DNA from: Manduca sexta
Lineage: Eukaryota; Arthropoda; Insecta; Lepidoptera; Sphingidae
Assembly (NCBI RefSeq): GCF_014839805.1
Contig: NC_051141.1
Span: 19,414,777 to 19,478,776, forward strand
Direction of reading: 5' to 3'
Length of the DNA: 64,000 nucleotides
Position 1 is the first letter of the stretch. Each line of letters begins with the position of its first letter. The notes under the pieces are model-generated. The model did not search any database. It saw nothing but the letters and a program-made list of their open reading frames with translations, and was not told where the DNA came from. Made by a program: the position numbers and the translations under genes. Below, one piece after another: positions 43,452 through 53,564 of this stretch.

Positions 43452-43610
43452 AGTCCGCTTTATATTTTAATGGGAAACAACTCAGGAGTAATGTTGCTTT
43501 TTCTTTGTAAAAGAATTTTCAAAACCGATTTAATAGTTGCTGAGAGTACCCCCTATAAACAAAGTTAGAAACTTCACCTCTCTATTATAGTAGTATAGAA
43601 ATCAAAACTA
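43452..43610 (+). repeat. Helitron-like repeat, right part, split by a hAT MITE
   Basis: Continuation of 43165-43225, beginning with the right 8-bp target copy and carrying 'ttttcaaaaccgatttaata'. Confidence 0.55.
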
Positions 43611-43655
43611 CATAACTATATGTCGAGAGAGTTGAGAATGGAAATTGAATAATAG

Positions 43656-43955
43656 TAAATATAGCCCTGTTTTATATAATGCCCACTGCTGGGCGCTATC
43701 CTCTACTACTGAGAGGGTTTAGGCTTTGTCTACTGCGCTTGCGTAGACGGGGTTGGCAGACTTCACATACCGGCAAAATTTGGACAATTTTCAAGTATGT
43801 AGATTTCTTCACGGTGTATTCCCTGTTAAAGCGAACGATAATTGACAAACAAAATACACATAACTTTAAAAATATCTGCTGTGCTCTATGCTTTGAACCT
43901 ACGGACTGTTCTCTAGACAGTCCGTTCCATTCCCAACTAAGCTATGAGCAACAAA
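43656..43955 (-). repeat. SINE-A, diverged full-length copy
   Basis: Minus orientation: 'actgctgggcgctatcctct', 'ctactactgagagggttta' and 'ggttggcagacttcacatac' are the 3' half, and 'gttccattcccaactaagct' is the head. It is the oldest-looking SINE-A copy, and its head end is amplified in tandem (next entry). Confidence 0.65.
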
Positions 43956-44280
43956 AATTAATAGCAATTTAAAAAAAATAAAGCAAACTATAATTGATAA
44001 ACAAAATACACATAACTTTAAAAATATCTGATGTGCTTTATGCTTTGAATCTACCGATTGTTCTCTAGACAATCCATTCTATTCCCAACTAAGCTATGAG
44101 CAACAAAAATTAATAGCAATTTAAAAAAAATAAAGCAAACTATAATTGATAAACAAAATACACATAACTTTAAAAATATCTGATGCGCTTTATGCTTTGA
44201 ACCTATGGCCTATTCTTTAGACAGCCCTTTCAATTCCCAGCTAAGCAATGAACAACAAATTAATACCAATTTAAAAAAAA
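43830..44280 (+). repeat. 152-bp tandem repeat grown from a SINE-A head
   Basis: 'attgataaacaaaatacaca' or 'attgacaaac...' begins at 43841, 43993 and 44145, an exact 152-bp period, about three units. Each unit contains 'actttaaaaatatctg', 'gctttatgctttgaa', 'tattcccaactaagctatga' and 'attaatagcaatttaaaaa'. The first unit is the head of the SINE-A copy, and the other two are duplicates that extend beyond it. Confidence 0.9.
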
Positions 44281-44925
44281 TATTCCTCGGGAAATGTCGT
44301 TGCGATATTTCTAAATTTTTTAGATTAAAAGGCACGTGCCTTACTTTAAGGTAATGGTCTGATGGTATATGTTATTATGTAACTATTTGGACTCTCTTGC
44401 CACCAGGTGACCCACTTCTTCGACAGCCGGCCCTATAACAAAGTTATGGGCCATTGGCATACAAATTTGAAATTTCAATGTGGGTATAACAGCCGCGCCG
44501 AGGTCGAAGGACTGTGGGCGAGTTTGGTAATACTTTTATTGCGTGTTTGTTATCTTTTATGACAATTCATGGCATGATTATTGTTTTTAAATAAATCCAC
44601 AACCATATAACTTTGTTCTATTGCTTATTTATAAAGATCTTGAAAACATTACAATGATATTGCCTCCTTAATATTGAAATAAGGATTAGAATATTTTATA
44701 ATTTTACATTATTTTAAACGTATATAAAATATAAGAATATACTTACAAAAGCTCCCGAGCAAAATTAATATCAGAAAATATTTTTCCAAGCAAACTGGCT
44801 TACGAACGAAATTAACACGACTGTTTAGAATTAATGTAAATATTGGCCACATCTTGCATACCGTCACATCTTCCGGCACGCATGGTCCATCCTGCGCAGG
44901 AGTCGAACTTGGGAGAGGGGAAGGT

Positions 44926-44936
44926 TGATAAAAAGA
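44926..44936 (+). promoter_or_regulatory. TATA-like box of the Trp-Lys repeat gene
   Basis: TGATAAAAAGA lies about 30 bases upstream of a 'ccagtc' initiator-like site near 44957 and 45-55 bases upstream of the ATG at 44981. Position and spacing fit a pol II core promoter with a very short 5' UTR. Confidence 0.55.
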
Positions 44937-44980
44937 GCGCGCGCCGCTTGCACAGCCAGTCGCATCTGCAACCACCAAAC

Positions 44981-45001
44981 ATGAGGGTGTTGACTATCAC
45001 G
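44981..45001 (+). CDS. Exon 1 of the secreted Trp-Lys repeat protein
   Basis: Seven codons (MRVLTIT) in a good ATG context ('ccaaacATG'), ending in phase 0 at a GTGGGT donor (45002). Joined to 46521 it completes a signal peptide: the second exon alone starts 'ICVTLAFAASLALP' and has no ATG in frame at its start. A tiny first exon holding only the start of the signal peptide is very common for insect cuticle and other secreted-protein genes. The intron is 1,519 bp. Confidence 0.75.
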
Positions 45002-45130
45002 GTGGGTTTATAGTGACGTGTGTGATGTGTGGCTTAGGTTAAGTGTATTAAAGTGAATAAGTGATATTGAAATATAAAATAATTCAATTAAATTCGAATG
45101 CGTTTAAAATAATAAATAATTTATAAATAA

Positions 45131-45464
45131 ATATTTAAATAACGAACGCAAATAAAATACGAAAATAATTACGTTATAAACATATTAAAATTAAACAATG
45201 AAATTACATAACGACTGATGTAAATAATCCGAAGTCTTCTTAGTTCGAATTAATTTTAAATAAAGAACGAATTAACTATTTTTAAAATCTTAAATCAATA
45301 TTTAAATAACGAACGCAAATAAAATACGAAAATAATTACGGTATAAACACATCAAAATTAAAAAATTAAATTGCATAACGACTGATGTAAATAATCCGAA
45401 ATCTTCTGAGTTCAAATTAATTTTAAATAAAGAACGAATTAACTATTTTTTAAAATCGCTTTTT
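45131..45464 (+). repeat. 167-bp tandem duplication in the intron
   Basis: 'atatttaaataacgaacgca' begins at 45131 and 45298. The two units (167 bp) align to the end, with small changes, through 'gcataacgactgatgtaaat' and 'taaagaacgaattaactatt'. It is AT-rich and lies wholly in the first intron of the Trp-Lys gene. Confidence 0.9.
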
Positions 45465-46520
45465 TTTAATCCATTTTTCCATACATAGTTAAGTCAAACA
45501 GTAGTTATGCGGCCAAATATTGACCTATGGTCTCGATCTCGGATTATATTATGCTGGTTCAAATGACAAAGCTTTCATTTCTTACGCAGTTTCTCCGTAA
45601 TGCCATCGTGTTACACGTATCAGTTGACAGTTAAATGTATTTGCGTATAATGCGGGTTGACATTAGACATTTATTTTTGTTATTTTTTAATAGCACTTTT
45701 TTTTTCATATTACGTGAGGAGTCTATTAAAAAGTTTTTATATAAATACTTCAATCTTTGTTTTAAATATTATCAAATAGTATAAATTAAAGAACAAGGTA
45801 CAAAGCATTGTTTATGCGTTCATTAAAAATTATAACTACATTTTTACAATTTCATATTACCGGTGTAATTAAGGTATCTTCAAGTAGTTAACTTCGCATT
45901 TCAAAGCAATTTGCTGAGATGATTAACCGTGTTTTTTATTATAACTTGGAACTATATTCGCTTTGAAGGTTAATGTTCAGGAAACTAGACGGTCTAAGGA
46001 GATTTTTAATGCCTTTTGTGTTTATTTTTAAATACAATTCTTAAACAATTGTTATTAACAAAAATAAAACTTAACTTACTTCATTACAAAATTTAGAATC
46101 AAGTTAAAGCATCTTTATTTTTTAAATTTTGACGTATAAATAATAAAACCAAAAAAAATCAGCACAAAAATAATTAATTCTAAGTAATTTTAACCGTTAT
46201 GAGTATATAACTTTTGACAACAGGTCAGCGCACTATTTGTTAGATCAAGATGTATCGTCATGTGTATTGAAACAAAAAAGCTGCATTTAACATAATTGTG
46301 AATAGATTTGCATATAATCGGTCTCAATGCGTACCTAATGATAGAAGTTTGAGCGTTTGCATATTCACTTACATAACAGTTAATTTCACTCGCATATTAT
46401 AACTATGGCTATTGTTGTGATGTAACCGTACGTTACTAAAAGAACAATAAATTATTATTAATTAACTAATTATAAATTCTAGGTTAATATGTTTGTATTC
46501 ATAATTAATTTCTTTTACAG

Positions 46521-47408
46521 ATATGCGTGACGCTCGCGTTTGCGGCGTCCCTCGCGCTTCCAGTCCAGGACTTGGCCCAGGGGCCAGAGCTCGTGCGGGA
46601 GAAGCGGACCCCAGGAGGCTGGCACTCCCCCCCAGAGGGAGTATGGAAGAAGAAACTCGTATGGAAGGAGGAGTGGAAACAAATATGGAAAACAGATAAA
46701 AAGTTAATCTGGAAACCAGAGTGGAAGAAGGAGAAAGTCCCAGCGTGGAAGACCGAACAAGTGCAGCAATGGAAAGAGGAACAAGTCCCCGCCTGGAAGA
46801 TAGTGCAGAAACCTATCTGGAAGGAAGTTCAGGTCCCAATATGGAAGGAGGTTCAAGTACCTGATTGGAAAAAGGTCTACAAACCAGTATGGAAGGAAAT
46901 CCAAGTGCCAGTAACCAAGGACGTACAAGTACCCGAATGGAAACAGAACTTCATTCCAGCGTGGGTAAAAGAGGGCGTGCCCGGTGAGAAATACTTGGGA
47001 AAAGACGACCACGGATGGGAATACACAAGCCACGATCTCTGGAGGAAGAAGATGATCTGGAAGCCAGTATGGAAAAAGGTCTGGAAGACAGTCCAAAAAC
47101 AGGAATGGGTAACAGAGAAAAAATTGGAATGGAAAGAAGAGTGGAAACAGGTTTGGAAAACCGAAAAGAAACAAGCCTGGGTAACAGAGAAGAAACAAGA
47201 GTGGGTTGAAGAGAAAGTACAAATCTGGAAAACCATTAAGAAGGAAGTCTGGGTACCTGTACAAAAGAAGATCTGGGTAGAGAAGTGGAAGCAAATCCAA
47301 GTGCCAGTATGGAAGACCGTAGAGGTCCCAGCATGGAAGAAAGTATGGAAGCCGGTGTGGGAGAAAGTGTGGGTACCCATCCATCATGAGCACCACGGCT
47401 GGGACTGA
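46521..47408 (+). CDS. Exon 2: secreted tryptophan-lysine octad-repeat protein
   Basis: The acceptor 'tcttttacag' at 46520 opens 295 codons in phase with exon 1, giving a 302-residue preprotein. Residues 1 to about 20 form a signal peptide. A furin-like site, REKR (33-36), would free the mature chain. The rest is built of Trp steps of 4 or 8 residues: W-K-x-x and W-K-x-x-x-x-P-x units such as WKEVQVPI and WKTEKKQA. I count 37 Trp, about one residue in eight, and a high share of Lys, Glu, Val and Pro. Two repeat blocks are divided by a Gly-Asp-rich linker (GKDDHGWE) and start alike, which suggests an internal duplication. The C-terminus is HHEHHGWD. I do not recognise a named family. Secretion, basic charge and low-complexity repeats fit a structural extracellular role such as cuticle or silk/adhesive matrix, but this is inference. 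Large open frames on both strands are shadows of the periodic codons. Confidence 0.85.
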   Translation: MCVTLAFAASLALPVQDLAQGPELVREKRTPGGWHSPPEGVWKKKLVWKEEWKQIWKTDKKLIWKPEWKKEKVPAWKTEQVQQWKEEQVPAWKIVQKPIWKEVQVPIWKEVQVPDWKKVYKPVWKEIQVPVTKDVQVPEWKQNFIPAWVKEGVPGEKYLGKDDHGWEYTSHDLWRKKMIWKPVWKKVWKTVQKQEWVTEKKLEWKEEWKQVWKTEKKQAWVTEKKQEWVEEKVQIWKTIKKEVWVPVQKKIWVEKWKQIQVPVWKTVEVPAWKKVWKPVWEKVWVPIHHEHHGWD

Positions 47409-47709
47409 AGTTAGGTATGACACATTTGTACATATAGTATAGTCTAACGTAGTCATTGTTGTTACCGGGTACAGTTATTGTAAATATTGTTACTTCATCG
47501 GACGGTGAGTTCGAACTTCTGGGCGTACGCGAAGGCGAATCAGATTGCTTTTAGCGAATGCAAGAGAAAAATTTATGCGAATGCGAATTTAATTTGGCTT
47601 TGCGTGCGCCTATCGAAGTGAGTTGATTGAAATGGCTTTTTTACATTATAAATTGGACGATAGTTTTTGGAAATAGACTTTAAATTTATGTGACAAATGA
47701 ATTATTTTT

Positions 47710-47715
47710 AAATAA
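47710..47715 (+). other. Poly(A) signal of the Trp-Lys gene
   Basis: AATAAA about 300 bases after the stop codon, the first canonical signal downstream. Confidence 0.55.
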
Positions 47716-47863
47716 ACACATATAAAGTAGTTTTTACATTAATTTATAAAAAAAGAAGTTGAGTAATTTTGCCATTTCATACCAGTTCGCATCGCCTTAA
47801 ATTCATTATTTATCATTTACATCTATATAACATAATGATTTTAAGATACCCTTCCTGAGTGAG

Positions 47864-47991
47864 AAAATAAAAAGTATTTGAACAATCTATAACGAATATA
47901 CCGCCTGTCAAAGTCACATTTTGTTTTTGACAGATGTCACTTCTGATACCTCGAATTTGACAAACTCGAAATTTCAAATACTTTTTATTTT
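47864..47991. repeat. Small inverted-repeat element (128 bp)
   Basis: A perfect 19-bp inverted repeat, 'aaaataaaaagtatttgaa' (47864-47882) against 47973-47991, encloses a 90-bp interior that itself contains 'gtcaaa..gtcac...tttgacag'. It looks like a small MITE. No target duplication is clear. Confidence 0.55.
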
Positions 47992-47999
47992 TTTCATCC

Positions 48000-48700
48000 T
48001 GTTTCTATTTATGTTACTTAAAGAGGCTATAATTAACAACCTATAACGAGTCGAAACGACACTTTTATATTTTTTTTACTTTTCGACATTATATGACCAA
48101 AACTATTTGTTAATTAAGAATATTTTTTTTTCAAGTTACCAAAAAACAAAATAAGTTGAGGAAACTATAATATGTCAGATATTGATTTAGAAACATATTT
48201 TTCTTTTTTATGGAAAAAAAGTAAACATTCCATTTTTAAAGTTAACTGTGAGATTTAGTCATAAAAAAATTAAGACATACTTTTTGATTTTATAAAATAG
48301 ATGTTTAATATTTTTTTTTCTAAAACAAAATATCTGGCATATTATAACGACCGCTAGTTATAATACCTATTGAACAGCATGAGCGGCTATAGTACCGGGA
48401 TCATGTCCCGGGCGACGAAAAAAGTACAACATTGTTTTATGTTTTTAGTTATAGCAATATACGAAGTTAATAATACACGTGGTTTTATTTTTATTCTCCC
48501 AGATAAAAATAAAAAGAATGCCTGACATATTTCACGTTGTAGAGTTACAATAATTATTCTAAAGTTTTAAGATACCTTATTCACATACAGCATTGTACTT
48601 TACATTAGACAGTAGACACGTTACGATATTTATGCATCGCAATCGATAACGGACGAAAATCTCGTGGCGTGTATTAAAAAATCCGCTGCCTTGGCGGAGC
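48000..48700. other. AT-rich stretch with a loose inverted repeat
   Basis: No gene. 48164-48210 and 48300-48350 form an imperfect inverted repeat ('ataatatg.cagatatt' against its complement), possibly an old MITE. Confidence 0.4.
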
Positions 48701-48704
48701 GGTT

Positions 48705-49034
48705 AATAATATAATAATAATATCAGTCCTGTATTATATACTGTCCCACTCTTGGGCACGGACCTCTTCTACTACTGAGAAGGATTAGGTCTTAGTCCAC
48801 CATGCTAGCCTAGTGCGGATTGGTAGACTTCACACACCCTCGAAATTCCTATAGAGAACTTCTCAGGTATGCAGGTTTCCTCATGATGTTTTCCTTCACC
48901 GTTAAAGCAAGCGATAAATCACAAAGAATACACACATAATTCTATTAGAAAAACCAGAGGTGTGTGCCTTGGGTTTTGAACCTGCCGACATTCGTCTCGG
49001 CAGTCCGTTCCACAACCAACTAGGCTATCGCCGC
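48705..49034 (-). repeat. SINE-A, full-length copy
   Basis: Minus orientation. The head 'gcggcgatagcctagttgg' starts at 49034, with a B box equivalent to 'ggttcaaaaccc'. The body is colinear with 38549-38880, and an (AAT)n-rich tail lies at 48705-48722. Confidence 0.85.
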
Positions 49035-49039
49035 TTTTA

Positions 49040-49715
49040 CTGACAGTTCAAAATCACCTTCTCTGGATAATTATAATCATTCATCCTATTTCAACGAAGG
49101 ACCTCCTTAAAGTCTACTTCTCTTCGATTTTATGATTGCCTAGTCTATAATCACGGGTAATGCATATAAAGAATGTAGATTTTTAGAAACATTAACTCGG
49201 TAACATTTTTTTCCGACCTGAACATCGAACGTAGGAACTATAGTGTATTTGCTATATTTTTTAAACAAAGAACAGACTTTTAGGTTACTTAGAGTTAGGA
49301 ATTTATTTCACAATCTTCATGATATCAACCAGTTACATACAAAACAGTTAATACAATTAGTACATTTATGTTTACCATTTATTTTTATTAGTTTTGTATT
49401 TGGTCGCCCCTATATTAAAAACGATGGTTAGTGTTTTCATAAACATCGCGAAACAGATTCCAACAAAAAATGTATATTGCGGTATTAAAGCGAATATGTA
49501 TGTAAAGTTAAAAATCAAATACCTTTTGTAGTCACTAAATGGCTATCTCGTGCCGGATCGACCATCGCCTTTATCCATTTGTCGAATACAAAAGAATTGC
49601 TGGACACGCGGAATTATCTTGCCTAGCCAGTGTTAACAATATTTGTTGGTAACAAAAATTGTTCCCGCAAGTTTATCGAGGTTTCTCAACTATTTAAACA
49701 TGGTATAAGTAAAAA
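49040..49715. other. AT-rich non-coding stretch
   Basis: No supportable gene or repeat. Confidence 0.4.
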
Positions 49716-49717
49716 TT

Positions 49718-50027
49718 ACTGGTGGTAGGTCTCTCATATGTGAAAGTCCGCCTGGGTAGGTACTACCGCAATGTCTATTTCTGCCGCCAAGCAGCAGTGT
49801 GTAGTCACTGTTGTGTTCCGGTTTGAAGGACATTGTAGCTATTGTAAAACTGAACATAAAAAAGACTTAACCTCTCACGTCTCAGGATGGCGAGCGCAGT
49901 GGAAAACCAAACAGTACTTTGTAATTCAAGGTGTTGGATGGTGTTTCTACTGTTCATGGGCGGTTGTATCGCTTACCATCAGGCGAACGGCAAGTTCGTC
50001 TCGTCATTCAAAGCAATAAAAAAAAAT
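49718..50027 (+). repeat. LINE-type 3' tail, family 1 (best full-length copy)
   Basis: Plus-strand copy reading 'actggtggtaggtctctcat', 'tctgccgccaagcagcagtg', 'gaaggacattgtagc', 'gtatcgcttaccatcaggcg' and 'tcattcaaagcaataaaaaa'. It is the clearest copy, and I used it to define the family. Confidence 0.85.
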
Positions 50028-50378
50028 GCATTGGAAGGGATTTCTCCTTCATGGTCTGATTAATAAGGAGTTTTATTTATTAATATAAAATAGGTAGCAA
50101 TATGCGGATTTGGATGCATGATCCCTATAAATACACCTTTTGAATCTAAGTACAGCCTTTATTGAAATATCAAATCTAGATGAGCTGTACCAACAAGATA
50201 GGTAATTATACGTATAATAGACTCATTGAGGGGTTAATTGTATTGTCAAATTACCTGAACGGTAATGCAAATATTAATTATATCGAAAGCCGATACCTGT
50301 GGCGCACTAGGAATGGTTACTACTGGAGATTGTTGCCCACGACAAGATACATGATATCATTAGTTACTTTAAAATACC

Positions 50379-50632
50379 TGACTAGCTCGGTGGCGTACTT
50401 GTACTGCATGTGTGGTACGGCAGTGCCCAGATCCTCCTGGGTTCAATTCCGGGTCGGGCAAAGTGATATTTTTTCTGCTCAGTATCAACCTGGAGTCTGG
50501 AATTTGTGCCCGATATGACAAAAGGCTCGCCCTCTGTCAGATCATGGGACGGAACACACTTGCCGAAAAGTGGGTGCCCTAGTTGCACCTCTATATACTC
50601 TTTCGGGGATAAATGCGTGTATGTGTGTGTTT
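50379..50632 (+). repeat. SINE-B, full-length copy
   Basis: Head 'tagctcggtggcgtacttgt' with B box 'gggttcaattccgggtc'. The body has 'ctgctcagtatcaacctgga' and 'gtcagatcatgggacggaac', and the 3' end 'tttcggggataaatgcgtg' is followed by a (TG)n run. Confidence 0.8.
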
Positions 50633-50702
50633 AAAATACCTGGGTATTCAGACCTTCCTTCTTTAATAGCGAAGTCATTGTCTAAATAGGTAATTTTTGC
50701 AA

Positions 50703-50810
50703 TTATTATTTGCTCATTGTATGTCGAGACGAGCTTGCCGTTCTTCTGCCCATAAACAGTAAAAACACCATCCAACACCTTGAATTACAAAGTATTGTCT
50801 GGTATTCCCC
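50703..50810 (-). repeat. LINE-type 3' tail, family 1 (5'-truncated)
   Basis: Minus-strand 3' end only: 'tcgagacgagcttgccgttc', 'ccaacaccttgaattacaaa'. About 15 bases are deleted around the 'gatggtaagcgatac' block. Confidence 0.7.
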
Positions 50811-51013
50811 TAATTAATAATATTAGTATAGATAAGGGAAAAGTAATTTGTAGAGAAATATAAGAGTGCCGACACCACAACCGTATTCCGAGCACATTAT
50901 CTGCGGTTTTCGTTTAACAAGAATGTTCTTTGTCCATTTTGAGCTTCAATTTGCTATTTGCATAATAAACATGGTAGAAATCTCTTAACAAAAATATTTT
51001 TATGATTAAAAAT

Positions 51014-51105
51014 AAAGTCGTTTTCAGATTTTATCGTGGATTTAACATTTTAGTTTGCTCTCAAATTATATTAAAACTGCGATAAAATCCGAAAAATAGT
51101 TTAAT
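51014..51105. repeat. 'tatcgcggtttt' family, foldback deletion form
   Basis: 'ttttcagattttatcgtgg' at the left and 'ctgcgataaaatccgaaaaa' at the right are inverted copies of the family's terminal block, with the body reduced to about 40 bases. It shows that the family ends are inverted repeats. Confidence 0.5.
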
Positions 51106-51486
51106 TTTAATGTCTAACATTCGCGTAAACTTATGAAATAATTATTTTTATGATGTTGGAATATATTAATTCCACTTTTGTATGAAGAAATACACAGTCC
51201 GCTCCATAATGAAATTCATGTACAGCTAAAGAAAATGATAACGCAAATTCAGGTAAACAACGTTAAAATTCAACTGCAGTATTGAGAAAGTTATTTATGT
51301 TTATTGGTGGAACATAGTCTTTTGCCAAGAAGTACTTGATCGATGTTTGAATCTCGATTGACGCTAAATTTAGTTCGCCTGCTAAATATTTATTGTTCTG
51401 CTAAATATTTAAGCTTCTTGGGCTTAGATTGGCCCTGGCAAAGTTGCACAGCATTATCGTGCTTAGCGCTAGAGCTTAGCTTAAAA

Positions 51487-51818
51487 GCGGCGATAGCCTA
51501 GTTGGGTGTGGAACGGTCTGCCAAGACGAATGTCCGCAGGTTCAAATCCCAAGGGCACACACCTCTGACTTTTCTAAAAAATCATGTGTGTATTCTTTGT
51601 GAATTTATCGTTCGCTTTAACGGTGAAGGAAAACATCGTGAGGAAACCTGCACATCCGAGAAGTTCTCTATAGGAATTTCGAAGGTCTGTGAAGTCTACC
51701 AATCCGCACTAGGCCAGCGTGGTGGACTAAGGCCTAATCCCTCTCAGTAGTAGAGGAAGTCCGTGCTCAGCAGTGGGCAAGTATTTAAATACAGGGCTGA
51801 TGTTATTATTATTATTAT
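51487..51818 (+). repeat. SINE-A, full-length copy
   Basis: Head 'gcggcgatagcctagttggg', B box 'ggttcaaatcccaag', body as in 38549-38880, and a (TTA)n tail at 51801-51818. It is nearly colinear with 38549-38880, with few differences. The 82-residue frame inside is not a gene. Confidence 0.88.
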
Positions 51819-51824
51819 CGTGCT

Positions 51825-52600
51825 TAGGGAGTGAAAACAAAACAGATTTTCAGTAGAATAACAAATTATGTATTTGTAATACATTGCACGCTATATCACT
51901 ATAAGAGACAGCACATTAAGCCGGCGCCACACATAACAAAAATATTTGAACATTTTTTGAACTCATGTGTGGCACGGGTATTTGCGTATTTGTGCATAGT
52001 TTATTTATTTGTCTTTGCAACCTCAGCAAACCTTGAGATTTTTTAGGGGTACGTACCGAAAGCCGTTAAGATACTATAGCGACGTAATTGCTGTATCACC
52101 TTTAATTTATCTTATTCTTTATACCTTAATAAATACTAAATAAAGAACCATGTATAAGCACGGATCAAAAGGTACGTAGAAAGTGACACAGTCGTAACAT
52201 ACGGCAAAGCTACTTAAACAAGGATTTAAAAGAAATAAATGGATTGAAATCATTGACTATAATATTCTGATGACTGTAATCATTCAAAAGGCGACAGCGA
52301 TGAACGGCACCCGTTGTGCGTAAGTGCGTGTCACATTTCCCCAGCTGCCATCGAAAAGCGCGTCTACGTGTGCACTTTGACAATATGTCACGAGAAACAC
52401 TGCTTCCGCGTTCAGACATCGAGGACGCGTTACATAATCTAAACAGCCTAGACTTCTGAGCTAATCCTAGACTTTGGATGCGCTAAATTAATATCCACTT
52501 TCACTCGACCTCTGCGCGGAGCTGGTGCGACTCGCGAGGTCAGTTTATATTTGGATTTGTAGCTATAGTGGCTTGATGTGAAGATTTTTGCATAAAAATG
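51825..52600. other. AT-rich non-coding stretch
   Basis: No gene is supported. The minus-strand 69-residue frame at 52210-52419 has a fair ATG and mixed composition, but no domain or splice signals that I recognise. Confidence 0.4.
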
Positions 52601-52663
52601 ACGAGACGAGTAACTCACTTGTAAGCGTATTCCTTTTTGTCAATCTTTGAAAGCCTTACTTTG

Positions 52664-52931
52664 CTGGTGGCAGGTCTCTCATATTAAGAGTCCGCCTGGG
52701 TAGGTATCACCGAAATGTCTATTCCAGCCGCCAAGCAGCAGTGTGTAGTCACTGTTGTGTTTCGGTTTGAAGGACATTGGAGCTAGTGTAACTACTGGAC
52801 ATAACGAGACTTAACATCGTATGGATGGCGAGTGCAGTGGAATACTAAACAATACTTTGTAATTCAAGGTGTTGGATGGTGTTTCTACTGTTTGTGGGCG
52901 GTCGTATTGCTTACTATCAGGTGAGACGCTC
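52664..52931 (+). repeat. LINE-type 3' tail, family 1 (3'-shortened)
   Basis: Plus-strand copy from 'gctggtggcaggtctctc' to 'cttactatcaggtgagacgc'. The last roughly 40 bases with the A-rich end are replaced by unrelated sequence. A short family-like piece in opposite orientation ('tgacgagacgag') lies just upstream at 52600. Confidence 0.7.
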
Positions 52932-53479
52932 GTTTATATAGGCTATCTATTCAAAATTTATAATACATATAGAAAAAACATATAATATCATTTCATTAAT
53001 TTCATAATGAAAATATTAGTTAATTTATTGATTCCGTGCATAATTTAGAAATTACACATTACTTCTAATTTACAACCAACACTATAACAGACAAATTCTA
53101 TGAAGAATATTTTATTAGTTTAAAATTTTCTAAAAGACTTAAAATTGTTTTTTAAAGAAATTATTTGTATATCTTTGCATATTCCCGCCGTAACTTGTGC
53201 GCCGTAAACGTATGACATTAGTCAAGGCCATTTGCTTGGTGAGGAGCTTTAATGGTAATAGGAAACAAAAAAAGGGAATGAATGGATTTTTTTGTAGAAA
53301 TTATTTACATGATGTACATATATAATTAAATTTGCACATCAAATATACTACCTTGCACCTAATAGTGACTCAGCGATATGTCAAAGAATATCCATAGCTA
53401 TGTTATGTAATTCCCAAATTTTTATTTCTATTAGATTTAACGAAAGTACATAAGCATCTTATCTATGGCCCTGTAAAGA

Positions 53480-53562
53480 CCACAATACAACCCGTTCCGA
53501 CGCAGGAATGGAACCCAAGACCTTAACAGCTGCTGAACTACTCCACCAAGCCAGCCGATATA
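53480..53562 (-). repeat. tRNA-like SINE head cut by the mariner element
   Basis: The minus strand reads 'cggctggcttggtggagtag' with a B-box-like 'gggttccattcctgcg'. It is a tRNA-related head of a family different from SINE-A and SINE-B, ending at the TA where the mariner element is inserted. Only one copy is seen. Confidence 0.4.
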
Positions 53563-53564
53563 TA

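Noticed and set aside
46704..47456. 250-residue open frame on the minus strand opposite the Trp-Lys gene, and a 167-residue one at 46877-47380.
   Set aside because: They arise from the periodic codons of the plus-strand gene: TGG, AAG and GTN read on the other strand give no stops. They have no signal peptide, promoter or splice context.
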